Positions 22,890-34,050 of a DNA stretch of 64,000 bases are shown piece after piece. How positions within the stretch are numbered: the stretch's first letter is position 1; the number at the start of each line of letters is the position of its first letter. The DNA is from Alitta virens (lineage: Eukaryota; Annelida; Polychaeta; Phyllodocida; Nereididae). The stretch spans positions 36,867,685 through 36,931,684 of the forward strand of contig OW028578.1 of the NCBI GenBank assembly GCA_932294295.1. Reading direction: 5' to 3'. The notes beneath the pieces were generated by a model, which was given only the letters and a program-made list of their open reading frames with translations, did not search any database and was not told the DNA's origin. A program made the position numbers and the translations under genes.

Positions 22890-23175
22890 CCCCTGACTAG
22901 AATGCTCGCCTGCTCCTCTGAAGGACCCGGGTTCAATCCCAGGCTCGGGCACCCTTCATGAGCAACATCCCAGCTGGATGTCGTTCGGATGAGACGTTAG
23001 ATTGGCGGTCCCTTGTACTCGGTCCCTTGTACTCAGTGTCTATGCTCAGGGAAGTAAAAGATCAAACTCATGGGGTATATGTGTAACATGGGTGGACTCC
23101 TCCTCTCTCTCACCTCATCAATCAACCCTCGATAGTGGCAAGAACCTGCCTCAGAAGACTGAACTTCCCATATCT
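22890..23175 (+). mobile_element. SINE family C, full copy (tRNA-like head)
   Basis: Head CTAGAATGCTCGCCTGCTCC, TCTGAAGGACCCGGGTTCAA with B box GGTTCAATCCC, then CTTCATGAGCAACATCCCAG, CTGGATGTCGTTCGGATGAG, TACTCAGTGTCTATGCTCAG, GGGGTATATGTGTAACATGG, and the tail ATCAACCCTCGATAGTGGCA. The tail marks the left end of the 1.85-kb duplication. Confidence 0.85.
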
Positions 23176-24272
23176 AATAGTGAGCTAATCTTAATATTAA
23201 GTGGTCTTACTAAAGACTTATCATAGGTGCTATCAACAGTGAGGTAGTCTTAATAGTGACGTATTCTTTATAGTTAGGTGGTCTTACTAGTGTGGGAGTC
23301 TTAATAGTGCGGTGGTCCTAATGGTGAGGCCAATTTGTACATGACCTTTGACGGTGTACATATCTCATGTCTCACAATGTAACCATTGTGTAATTGTGTA
23401 ACCGAATGTAAATACAAATTTCTATACTGTACAATTATTGTTTCCCCGTGAGAAATGCAAGCGCTGAATCGTTGATTTCTGGTGCGACGCTGGAGGCATA
23501 CCTTCAGGCCCTGCCCACCTTCTGGATGCCAACCAATCTCATTGCAGCATGGCTCATGTACAACAGTTAGTTGTTGTACATGAGGATTTGTACCATGGTG
23601 TACAGCACATATAGTTATACAATGTTAAGGCAAAGTTCTAAAGGTTCTATTCTAATTGATAACTCTTTATAATTATCATAATTATAATTCACAAAATATT
23701 GTCATATATTATATATACATTAATTCATACGCAGTATGTCAGAATATAAACTGGTATAGAAAACCCTATATAAATAAAGAATGCATTATAAAAACATAAT
23801 TACATATGCAGTTAGATTAAAGATTACCATACAGATTCTAAAATTGCATATCTGTCCACAAATGAAAATATTTTTATAAATCATTTCTCATCAAGTCCTG
23901 TTAGACTCAATTACTAATATAAAGCCAAATGCAGTTTTCCTGGGGTCATCTGACCCGCTGTCAACAACTTTTTGCCAATGTTTGAAACTGGTTGTCATTT
24001 GGTATTTATGGAAACCAAATAATGGCCAAACGAAGCCAGGAAAGCACACACCAATGTCTGATTTATTTATGATTTCGTGTCTGGCAATGCTTATAACCTA
24101 ATATCATATTAATGTGTTCCCAGGATTGACCAATTTCCATTGTCACGCCGCATTCTATATTGTCTGTTTCTACCTGTACTGTTCGGTGGGCTCAGTGGTA
24201 ATGACATTGCCTAGCTTCGGTGTCATTTGTAAACCCGCAACATAATGCCACTCTGAGGAGTGGCCCTGCCGA

Positions 24273-24670
24273 GGGGTGAGGGCCTAGCTCAGTGGTAGTG
24301 TGTGGGGCTTCCAACCACAGGGTCTCGGGTTAAATTCCCAGTCAAGCCTAAGTTGGATGGCTGTTTCATCCGTCATCTCATTGCCATGGTCCCTGCCTGT
24401 CCTAATTAGCCCATCAGGTGCAGAAACACAGGAAATAAAGCCCAAAATATGATTTCTAAGTTAGATGGCTGTCTCATCCTTCATCTCATTGCCATGGTCC
24501 CTGCCTGTCCTAATTAGCCCATCAGGTGCAGAAATACAGAAAATAAAACCCAAAATATGGTTTCTAAGTTAGATGGCTGTTCCATCCTTCATCTCATTGC
24601 CATGGTCCCTGCCTGTCCTAATTAGCCCTACAGGTGCAAAGGATGCAAAGACCTAATCCACCTACCCACC
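24273..24670 (+). mobile_element. SINE family A with triplicated body
   Basis: Head GGGCCTAGCTCAGTGGTAGT, TTCCAACCACAGGGTCTCGG, GTTAAATTCCCAGTCAAGCC. The body from TAAGTTRGATGGCTG to the AAATATGRTTTC joint recurs at 24349, 24457 and 24565, a 108-base period; the third unit ends GACCTAATCCACC. Confidence 0.9.
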
Positions 24671-24927
24671 AGTGGCCCTGCAGGTCTGCAAAATATTGGA
24701 ATAAGCAACAATCGTGATGGAGGGAGCAAGGGATTTGATGTGTTTATCTGTTTATATTTACCATTATTTGATGATAAATGAAGTACTATGTTGTCGTTCT
24801 CTCTGTCAACATCATATTTGACGATAAATAAAGAACAATTTTGTCTTTTGCTCAGTCAACGTCATATTTGATCATAAATATAGAAATACTAGAAAGCCTA
24901 CTACAATACATGCACTTGAATTATCAA

Positions 24928-24942
24928 CCCCCCCCCCCCCCC
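24928..24942. repeat. poly-C tract (15 C)
   Basis: Homologous tract in the second duplication copy has 13 C. Confidence 0.9.
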
Positions 24943-24975
24943 TCAGCCGGGGTAGAAAATTAAATATTTTTTGCA

Positions 24976-26828
24976 ATCAACCCTCGATAGTGGCAAGAAC
25001 CTGCCTCAGAAGACTGAACTTCCCATATCTAATAGTGAGCTAATCTTAATATTAAGTGGTCTTACTAAAGACTTATCATAGGTGCTATCAACAGTGAGGT
25101 AGTCTTAATAGTGACGTATTCTTTATAGTTAGGTGGTCTTACTAGTGTGGGAGTCTTAATAGTGCGGTGGTCCTAATGGTGAGGCCAATTTGTACATGAC
25201 CTTTGACGGTGTACATATCTCATGTCTCACAATGTAACCATTGTGTAATTGTGTAACCGAATGTAAATACAAATTTCTATACTGTACAATTATTGTTTCC
25301 CCGTGAGAAATGCAAGCGCTGAATCGTTGATTTCTGGTGCGACGCTGGAGGCATACCTTCAGGCCCTGCCCACCTTCTGGATGCCAACCAATCTCATTGC
25401 AGCATGGCTCATGTACAACAGTTAGTTGTTGTACATGAGGATTTGTACCATGGTGTACAGCACATATAGTTATACAATGTTAAGGCAAAGTTCTAAAGGT
25501 TCTATTCTAATTGATAACTCTTTATAATTATCATAATTATAATTCACAAAATATTGTCATATATTATATATACATTAATTCATACGCAGTATGTCAGAAT
25601 ATAAACTGGTATAGAAAACCCTATATAAATAAAGAATGCATTATAAAAACATAATTACATATGCAGTTAGATTAAAGATTACCATACAGATTCTAAAATT
25701 GCATATCTGTCCACAAATGAAAATATTTTTATAAATCATTTCTCATCAAGTCCTGTTAGACTCAATTACTAATATAAAGCCAAATGCAGTTTTCCTGGGG
25801 TCATCTGACCCGCTGTCAACAACTTTTTGCCAATGTTTGAAACTGGTTGTCATTTGGTATTTATGGAAACCAAATAATGGCCAAACGAAGCCAGGAAAGC
25901 ACACACCAATGTCTGATTTATTTATGATTTCGTGTCTGGCAATGCTTATAACCTAATATCATATTAATGTGTTCCCAGGATTGACCAATTTCCATTGTCA
26001 CGCCGCATTCTATATTGTCTGTTTCTACCTGTACTGTTCGGTGGGCTCAGTGGTAATGACATTGCCTAGCTTCGGTGTCATTTGTAAACCCGCAACATAA
26101 TGCCACTCTGAGGAGTGGCCCTGCCGAGGGGTGAGGGCCTAGCTCAGTGGTAGTGTGTGGGGCTTCCAACCACAGGGTCTCGGGTTAAATTCCCAGTCAA
26201 GCCTAAGTTGGATGGCTGTTTCATCCGTCATCTCATTGCCATGGTCCCTGCCTGTCCTAATTAGCCCATCAGGTGCAGAAACACAGGAAATAAAGCCCAA
26301 AATATGATTTCTAAGTTAGATGGCTGTCTCATCCTTCATCTCATTGCCATGGTCCCTGCCTGTCCTAATTAGCCCATCAGGTGCAGAAATACAGAAAATA
26401 AAACCCAAAATATGGTTTCTAAGTTAGATGGCTGTTCCATCCTTCATCTCATTGCCATGGTCCCTGCCTGTCCTAATTAGCCCTACAGGTGCAAAGGATG
26501 CAAAGACCTAATCCACCTACCCACCAGTGGCCCTGCAGGTCTGCAAAATATTGGAATAAGCAACAATCGTGATGGAGGGAGCAAGGGATTTGATGTGTTT
26601 ATCTGTTTATATTTACCATTATTTGATGATAAATGAAGTACTATGTTGTCGTTCTCTCTGTCAACATCATATTTGACGATAAATAAAGAACAATTTTGTC
26701 TTTTGCTCAGTCAACGTCATATTTGATCATAAATATAGAAATACTAGAAAGCCTACTACAATACATGCACTTGAATTATCAACCCCCCCCCCCCCTCAGC
26801 CGGGGTAGAAAATTAAATATTTTTTGCA
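24976..26828. repeat. 1,853-bp tandem duplication, copy 2
   Basis: Repeats 23121-24975. After the shared end TTTTTTGCA the sequence turns to TCCTTCATGG, unique here. Only two bases (CA) are shared at the breakpoints. Confidence 0.93.
26128..26525 (+). mobile_element. SINE family A with triplicated body (second duplication copy)
   Basis: Same element as 24273-24670, carried by the tandem duplication. Confidence 0.9.
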
Positions 26829-27827
26829 TCCTTCATGGCCTGCATTGATATTTATTAAATTCAAAATTTTGGGCTATTAATTACAAAATTTATGTACTTC
26901 CTATTCTAAAAAAAGATCAATAAACAAGCAAAATGTTGTCACTGCCCCTGCATTTTGTCTCCCTGTTCAGTCAGAGTTCAAAAAGGTCACTTGCTCTGTG
27001 AGATCATGTGACCTACCATTCAGCCTCGTTCTGAGTTTCATTCACCAATGGTGTGAATGGTTGCTAAGGAGCTGATTCTTGCAATCATGGTTGTTAGGGA
27101 GGCTCATGTGATCTACCTGCATGGTTGCTATGCTGCCATTCAGTCTCTTTCTGAAAGTGATGGTGGCCATATTGATAGCAAGCATGTGCTCACATCGGGG
27201 AAAAGTAGCCTGGGTGAAATAGTTGAATAGAGTAAATAAGGAGTTGCAGTGGTGACAGTTAGTTAGAACCGAAGAAGATAGAAAGAATGAGGTAGGCCAC
27301 GGCATGATCGATACATTCGATATACAATATTAATGATATTTCTTTTGGCAATACTAAAACTGCATTGTAAAAGCTAAAACTACTTTGCCAAAAGTTTCTA
27401 TCTACATGCTTGAAGATTCAGCATTGCAGATAGCTAGTCTGATTTATCTCATTCAAATGGACCAAAGCGAGGTGCTTGAAAATGATATAGAGTTCTCGGG
27501 TTGGGTAGGTTAAGAAAAGGCATTCCCTCTGCTCCTTAAGACAGCTTTCATGTCACTTAAGTGATGCAGTGTCCCTAACTTTGACAGTACTGTTGTTATT
27601 GCCAATCTCAGCCAATCTTACAAAGTGAAGAAAACCAGTCACAGTAGGCTTAATGTTAATTTAAACACTTTTGTATCAATTGTATAACTCACAAAAATTT
27701 ATAACACTTGGTCAGTTATAATAAGAAAAGAATAATGACAAATATATTATTAATAAGAAATTGATTGCAGTATATATATAATAACATGCTTCAACAGCTC
27801 AGCATCAGCCTGAAGATGGGCGCTGAC
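26829..27827. other. No gene seen
   Basis: The minus frame at 27042-27305 has no recognisable domain and no splice support. Confidence 0.4.
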
Positions 27828-27900
27828 CCAGATAGCATTCCAAATAGAATCAACATGGTTGAAACTATGTTGAAACTATGTTGGAACGATGGCAGCTAAG
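27828..27900. mobile_element. CCAGATAGCATTCC-family MITE, one end only
   Basis: Left terminus CCAGATAGCATTCCAAATAG, followed by a tandem GTTGAAACTATGTTG repeat; the right terminus is missing. Confidence 0.65.
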
Positions 27901-27918
27901 TAATAGATAATGTCCGCG

Positions 27919-27957
27919 TTTCTTCGACATGGGAGTTATAATCCCATGTCGAAGAAA
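27919..27957. repeat. Perfect hairpin, 16-nt arms
   Basis: TTTCTTCGACATGGGA, seven bases, TCCCATGTCGAAGAAA. Flanks AATGTCCGCG and AAGGGCATTG extend the pairing weakly, as expected for a small MITE. Confidence 0.88.
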
Positions 27958-28083
27958 ACAAGGGCATTGTCTAACTTATACCACTTAATTGGATTGTTTG
28001 TGTTTATGTTTGTCAGAGATTGAGACACTTAAAACTGAAGCAATACGATTAAAGACTTATTTCAATTGACATTGCATTTCAAA

Positions 28084-28371
28084 ATGAAAGACAATTTGGA
28101 GAGGAGTTTTGCTGATTTCAGTGAATTTAATAATTGTAATGCATCCTTTGACATTGGATCTACTCAATTATTGGATATACCAACGCAATTGCTATTTGCA
28201 CCGGATGGCAGAAAAACTGCCAATAGATATGATGCGGAAATCAAAAGTGAAAGTGCTTTCACTAATTCTTTGCTGGACAGAATCCCAGCTAACACAAGAA
28301 AGGCTACAGGGAATGCTGTCAGGTCATATGAGGCATGGCGTCTATGGTGTGAAACAATTATGAACGTTTGA
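28084..28371 (+). CDS. Small ORF resembling the N-terminal segment of ZMYM/Crypton-derived proteins (fragment)
   Basis: 95 residues from ATG in the context TCAAAATGA (the open frame extends six codons upstream without ATG) to TGA. The N-terminal part is acidic/polar (SFADFSEFNNCNASFD). The C-terminal part, RIPANTRKATGNAVRSYEAW then RLWCE, resembles the NTR...T.WAVR.FE.WR motif that precedes the tyrosine-recombinase-like domain of ZMYM/QRICH1-type and other Crypton-derived proteins common in marine invertebrates. No continuation was found, so this may be a first exon (possible GT donor after CGTCTATG near 28347), a transposon relic, or chance. The assignment is inference from motif memory. Confidence 0.35.
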   Translation: MKDNLERSFADFSEFNNCNASFDIGSTQLLDIPTQLLFAPDGRKTANRYDAEIKSESAFTNSLLDRIPANTRKATGNAVRSYEAWRLWCETIMNV

Positions 28372-28813
28372 CTTATTTACAATATTGTCTTGTTATTTGA
28401 ATTTTCAGCTTCATGAGAGCGTGAGTAATGTTTTGGTTCAAAAAAATGTAAGGTTAAGTTTTTGTGCATTAATTTTGATTTAATCATTAAGGCTGGGTTC
28501 ACTATTTTGCAGGATCAGTTGCATAAGATGTTGCCTATTTTGCAAGACATTTGTTTGCTTGTTAAGTTTTGCCACAAAATGTGCTCATATAAGTGTGACC
28601 ATGTCCTCCCTGCTGTTCTTAGTACATGTGATATATCCCCCTGTAATCCAGGCTTCTGATTGGCTGTGGAAGGCAAACAGTGGTATAATATAGAAATGAC
28701 GCTGGCTCGACTTGGAATTGTCAAGGAACTCTCTGACAGTACTGTGTCAATAACTGGGCAACTTCTTATCTGGACAGTACTGTGTCAACAAAACCAAGAC
28801 AAGTGATTGACAC

Positions 28814-28966
28814 TACATGGCCAATTGTGCTACGTGCATTTTCCATGCGTCTGGATAAATGCTTGGAAAACGCATGGTATTTGCCTCATTATAAATAGCT
28901 AAAAACCATGCGTTTTCCATGCATTTATCCTTCTCATGGAAAACGCACGTGGCACATTTGCGAATA
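28814..28966. mobile_element. TA-flanked MITE, CATGGCCAA(A/T)TGTGC family
   Basis: Starts TACATGGCCAATTGTGCTAC, centre CATGCGTTTTCCATGC on both arms around CTCATTATAAATAGCTAA, right arm CATGGAAAACGCACGTGGCA. The right terminus is worn (CATTTGCGAATA). Confidence 0.85.
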
Positions 28967-29201
28967 AAATATATTGAAAATTCAGGTTTTGAAATAGAGT
29001 TAAAGAAATATTCCTAATATTTAAGTCACATCAGCCTATATATGAGAGCAACAACAAATGACAGTAACACAGTTAAACCACAATTTAAGATTCTCGCTAT
29101 TAAGGCCATTTTTCAAATACAAAAAAATTCAACTCTGACTTTTTATTTTGCATTTGCTCAAATGTGAAACCACCTCACCATAAAACCAGTATATTGTGCA
29201 T

Positions 29202-29383
29202 TGGTGGGTGGGTTGATTATTGCTTCACGTTTTGTATTTCTGCACCCGGTGGGCTAATTAGGACAGGTAGGGACCATGGCAATGAGATGAAGGATGAAAC
29301 AGTCATCCGACTTGGGCTCAACCTGGAATAGAACCCAGTGGTGGGAAGCCCAGTGCATTACCACCGAACTAGGCCCCCACCCC
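29202..29383 (-). mobile_element. SINE family A
   Basis: Minus-strand copy: GGGTGGGGGCCTAGTTCGGT, GGTAATGCACTGGGCTTCCC, then the body through CATTGCCATGGTCCCTACC and CTAATTAGCCCACCGGGTG. Confidence 0.88.
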
Positions 29384-29805
29384 TGCATATTGTGTCGTCT
29401 TAACAGTAAAAGTCAAATTTCTTAAGATAAACATTTGGCTTCCAAAAATATTGAAAATCTTCATAAAGTTAAAAGCAAATTATGTCGACTAATTACTTTC
29501 CACAACTTATATGTCAATTATAACTCAACTGAATATTAATATATTTCAATGGAACTATTTTCATAAGGTGCATGATATCATGTGTACTGATGGGGGTAAA
29601 ACATCCAATGACAATTAGGGGGCAAAATATCAAGTGACAATTGACATTTCTTAATTATTTCAAAATGAAATCATATCCACTCGCGAACCACGATTTGAGA
29701 TGCATTTGCAGCTGTTTATGGCTTTGAGATGGTTGAACTTTGGCAGAGTGTAAATTTGATCTCCCTTGCGTAATTTTAATGATTATAAAAAACAATTCGT
29801 AGTGA

Positions 29806-29992
29806 TGGTGGTGGCGGATTAGGGCTTTTACGTCCTGTATTTCTGCACCCGATGGGCTAATTAGGACAGGTGGGGACCATGGGAATGAGACGAAGGATGA
29901 AACAGCCATCCAACATAGGCTCGACCGGGAATTGAACCCGGGACCTAGTGGTTGGAAGCCCAGCGCGCTACCACTGAGCTAGGCCCCCACCC
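29806..29992 (-). mobile_element. SINE family A, well preserved
   Basis: Minus strand GGGTGGGGGCCTAGCTCAGT, GGTAGCGCGCTGGGCTTCCA, ACCACTAGGTCCCGGGTTCA and ATTCCCGGTCGAGCC: intact A and B boxes. One of the best copies for building a family consensus. Confidence 0.93.
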
Positions 29993-30045
29993 TAAACAAC
30001 TCATAGTAAGTGTATTTTTTAAAAAGTTGAATGAACGAGAAATGG

Positions 30046-30131
30046 CTGAAATAGTTTGGTCCCAGAGGTGATGATGAAATGATTAGGTTTAGTAAACACC
30101 ATCTATTGTACATTTATCCCATGGATAGGGG
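30046..30131 (-). mobile_element. SINE family C fragment, old
   Basis: Minus strand CCATGGGATAAATGTACAAT and TCATTTCATCATCACCTCTG resemble the GGGGTAAATTTGTAACATGG ... TCTCATCATGACGTCTG part of family C. Confidence 0.4.
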
Positions 30132-30667
30132 GTCACTTAAGCATAGACATAGGTGACGTCATTGCACTTAAGCATAGGTGACAGCCTGAACTGGTTTCTT
30201 AAAAGACAAAGACATCACTCCAACGTTTGAAAATATTTTCCTTACTGCGTCGTTTTAAAATTACCTCCCGGCCTTCCTAAGTCAGTTTTGACATCAGCTC
30301 CATTGCCATTAGTGAATATGGGTCATACCTGTACTTTCATCAATTGGAAACTGTTGTTTTTCATCTAGCAGCATTTATGGACATTGATTCTGTAGACAAA
30401 CTTAAACAAATGGATAATGTCACTGGAACTGTGCGTATTTCAAAATTTGTTTCACCAGTTGAAAATTAAACTTCTTCTGATTATATGTGAATATCATAAT
30501 GATTTTTAACTTATATTCCTTGAGCAGAGTAAAGAGATATATATAATGAGGTGTGGGACATGCCATTTCTGCTGACTTTTACAGCAAAGATATCAGTTTT
30601 GACAGATTTCTGCAGAAATATCTTGTGTGTATCTATGTCTTAACATTAGTCTAAACATCCTACGCAG

Positions 30668-31281
30668 CCCTCAAGAGGACATGGCAGAAAAAAATATAAG
30701 CTTCCCATGCGCACAAGTAAATTAAAGAAATTCTTTTATTTATTTTGCGCAGACGAGTAAATTAAGTCGTGCGCACGACAAACATTTGGTGTGCACGAAA
30801 AAATATTTTTCTGTTTAATTAACTTGTGTGCATGAGAAAATTAAATCATGCGCACAAGAAACATTTCGTGCGCACATTTGAAGTGCACACTTCTATCACT
30901 ATTTTTTATCTAGGCCTAATAGTTTTTCTTTTATTAGGAGTTAAAAATGCTGTTCCATTCAATGGCCAAGCCGTGTAGTGAATTGTAGTGAAGTGCACTC
31001 AGTGACCCCAGCCAATTAGGACATATGTCAGAAAGTTCATTAGATATATCTTGATCGCAAAAATGTATTGTGTTGTATTTCAACAACTAAAAATGCAAAA
31101 AGATGGGGTTTTCAATTAAGTACATGAAATTACATGTTCTACCAAAAGATGGCAATCTTGTATATGTACAGGTATTTGTACTTTTGCTCTGTAAATTCAA
31201 TAATCATTTACATACATATAGTCACATATACAAACATCTCCGATAAACAACATACATACTTATACATATACACACATAATT

Positions 31282-31356
<75 letters not shown>

Positions 31357-31670
31357 GGACAGACAGACAGATAGATAGATTGACAGATTGATTAATAGAT
31401 TGATAGGTATTGATTGACCAATTGATATAACATCTACATGCGTGATTGATTGATTGATTATTGACCAATTGATATACCATCTGTGTGATTGATTTGTTCA
31501 TTGCAGTTTACTGCAGGGACTATTTTTCTTTGCAAGGAACAGCATTTTTAACTTCAGCACAAATTCACAACAAAATGTTTCTCGTGCGCATCAAATGTTT
31601 CTCGTACGCACGAGACTTTACTCGTGCGCATGGGAAAATTTTTATTTTTTTCTGCCATGTCCTCTAAGGG
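30668..31670. mobile_element. ~1 kb non-autonomous element with terminal inverted repeats
   Basis: Left end CCCTCAAGAGGACATGGCAG followed by AAAAAAATA; right end TTTTTTTCTGCCATGTCCTC then TAAGGG. Inside both ends lie short GTGCGCACGA / CATGCGCAC motifs in both orientations. There is no coding frame; the middle carries a GATA microsatellite (31279-31382). No obvious target-site duplication. Confidence 0.8.
31279..31382. repeat. (GATA)n microsatellite
   Basis: About 25 GATA units with some GACA; the source of a YLSI-type open frame on the minus strand. Confidence 0.95.
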
Positions 31671-33640
31671 ACTCTGTACCATCCTCATACCACATTTATA
31701 TTATTAAAACCAGTTTGCATGTTATAATCATATTTGAAAGTTGATGGGTGGTGCGCCATTTTTGTGGAATGACCCATATGTGTGGTCAGTATATTTCTAC
31801 TTAACAGATCACTTTTTTATAGCTCTACTCATTAAGTCTATCTAAAACTACACCTACAGAATTATGATATACAAGTTCTCATTATTTTATACATAATATA
31901 TAGCTTAACTTTCAAGGTCCCAGTTGCCATAATTTGATGTTTTCTGGGCAGAGTCCTGCTCTTAGACATTCAGTGTTAAAGCGAAATAATATATAAAGAT
32001 ATATACATAAAAGATAGAGAATAAATCACAGATCAAGTCACAAATACTGATTACAATATCAATATTAGATTAAATTTTATTGAACTAACTATAGAAGTAA
32101 CAATTACATCAAGAGCAATCAAACAGTTATATGCGGATAGTTATCGTGTGTAATCAGTTATAATATCAGATTATGACCAGTGGAAAATATTTTATAGTAT
32201 GACATTATCATAACCAAAACAGCTGATTCATTAATGCTCCATTGTCACTCAATATGACAGTGACCAAAATCGGCTGCATTCATTTCATTGTCTTCTAAAA
32301 AACAGTTTAAATCCCATCAGGGCCTTGCTAGGTTCACTATGTTTCTGTAAAATAGGTAAACTTCACCCAGCAATTAATTTTTCATGCCATCAAAAATTGC
32401 AAGTGCTTTTATGATAAAATGATAACGAGGCATAAACGAACGTCATTAGCGTCGTCGGTTCGTAATGTATTTTATTAATCTGTGCCTTCTATTTTCGTCC
32501 GATTACTAAAATTCCAAGTTTATTATGTAAAAAAATGTGTAGGTGTTTCGCTCTTTACATGAATTGAAACCATTCTGACCTCAATTTTTCACAAAATGAC
32601 TGTGAAATCGCAATTAATAATTAGCTAAAATGAAAACAAAGTCGATGTTATAAATTCCGGTAACAATTTATAATTTAGTACCATCTAGACAGTTTTGGTT
32701 GTCGAATTCATCAGTAAGAGGCATTTTCTTTCATTTGGATAGCTCTTTTGTTGGTACAAAAACCGACCGACAATGCAGCTTTAACCTTGATAAGAATAAA
32801 AACTACAAATGTACATTAGCCAGGAATGGTTAAATTTTAATGAGTTCCTGAAGTGTTTGTTGGTATATTTCTTATTAAAGCTATTTGCAAAATGGCAAAC
32901 AGGATATCAAAATATTCCTTTCATAGCTTTGTTTATCTTCTTCGTTTGGATGATAATATGAACATTCTTTCTAATGGTGTTTAGGATGCAAGTCAGATAT
33001 AGTTCTTATAAAAGAGGCAAACATTCAAATAATACTTACAATGAGAATTCCAATTTCAGTCCATCAAATTAAGTTTAACTATTGACTTATTATCACGATA
33101 CTTTACGCTATCACTTTCTTTTAAAGTCTCTTCTCCAATAATTCAAGTATATGTATGGGGTAATGTCCATATATTCGCCATACTGATGGGGTTGTTTCGA
33201 AATATCCACCATATAAGTGTTCACTGTATTGTCACAGTTCCCGGAATCTCCACCAGGGGGCTACAAGTGCGATTTGGCATCTTCACAGAACCGAGCAGCC
33301 CCAGCCTCCCGCTCACAGGATCATTCTGCAAGAACGCAAGCAGCATACCAGTGTCTTCAGCCAAACACTGCACAAAGAAAGTGTTTCTAAACCTCGAAAT
33401 ATACTCAAAGACTCTGACAGACTAAAAGGATATAATATATTAGGTCAGATACAGCTGCACAATTTCCAGTTTTGACTTTGAACTGCAAGATCGACTTTTA
33501 ACTACCCTCAAGTCATCCTACAGGTAGGTGGATAGAATTCTATTTGGAAGTAATATAGATGTTTAGGTTGATCACTAAAAATAGCCTAACCAAAAAAGTT
33601 AATGATTTAGGTTTAAGTTTTTCTTGCCAATGTATTTTCC
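31671..33640. other. No gene seen
   Basis: AT-rich. A GC-richer patch at 33230-33320 is open on the plus strand (33186-33425) but shows no domain. Confidence 0.4.
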
Positions 33641-34050
33641 CCTTACTATTAAAACCACCTTACATTTAAAAAACAGTACATTTAACCCCATATAGGAATT
33701 TCAATGGTTCTACATTAAGTCTGTGACGCTTTATGAAAAGATACATTGTTTGCAAAAGTCAAATGCTGTGATTATGCAAAACTATATTTCTTGTTGAATA
33801 TTTTATTTTCTAAAGAAGGCTTCACTATCAAGACCACCTCATTTTTAAGATCACTGAGTCTCTAAACCATTTCTTTGTCAACACTATGATTTGTCAACAC
33901 TATGATTTACCTCCCTATTAAGACCACCTCACTGTTAAGACCAGTGCATTTTGCAGTAAGGGTAGTTTTAATGGTGAGGTTTTAATGTGTCGTTGTTTTT
34001 GCACCAGTTAAGTCAGTTAAAAGTGTTTTCTCTTTAGATATTCGATTTTT
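33641..34050. repeat. Dispersed CCTCACTRTTAAGACC motif region
   Basis: Contains CCTCCCTATTAAGACCACCT, CACTGTTAAGACCAGTGCAT, and an inverted GTAGTTTTAATGGTGAGG close by. This is a small palindromic arrangement of the same motif that forms the array at 39155-39850. Confidence 0.6.

Larger units (their letters stand above)
23121..24975. repeat. 1,855-bp tandem duplication, copy 1
   Basis: From ATCAACCCTCGATAGTGGCA to ATTAAATATTTTTTGCA. Followed at once by a second copy; by eye I found no difference except a 15 versus 13 C tract near the end. Confidence 0.93.

Noticed and set aside
29806..29992. Possible tRNA-Gly gene in SINE heads
   Set aside because: A and B boxes are present but the anticodon stem does not pair and there is no acceptor stem; each copy continues into the SINE body.
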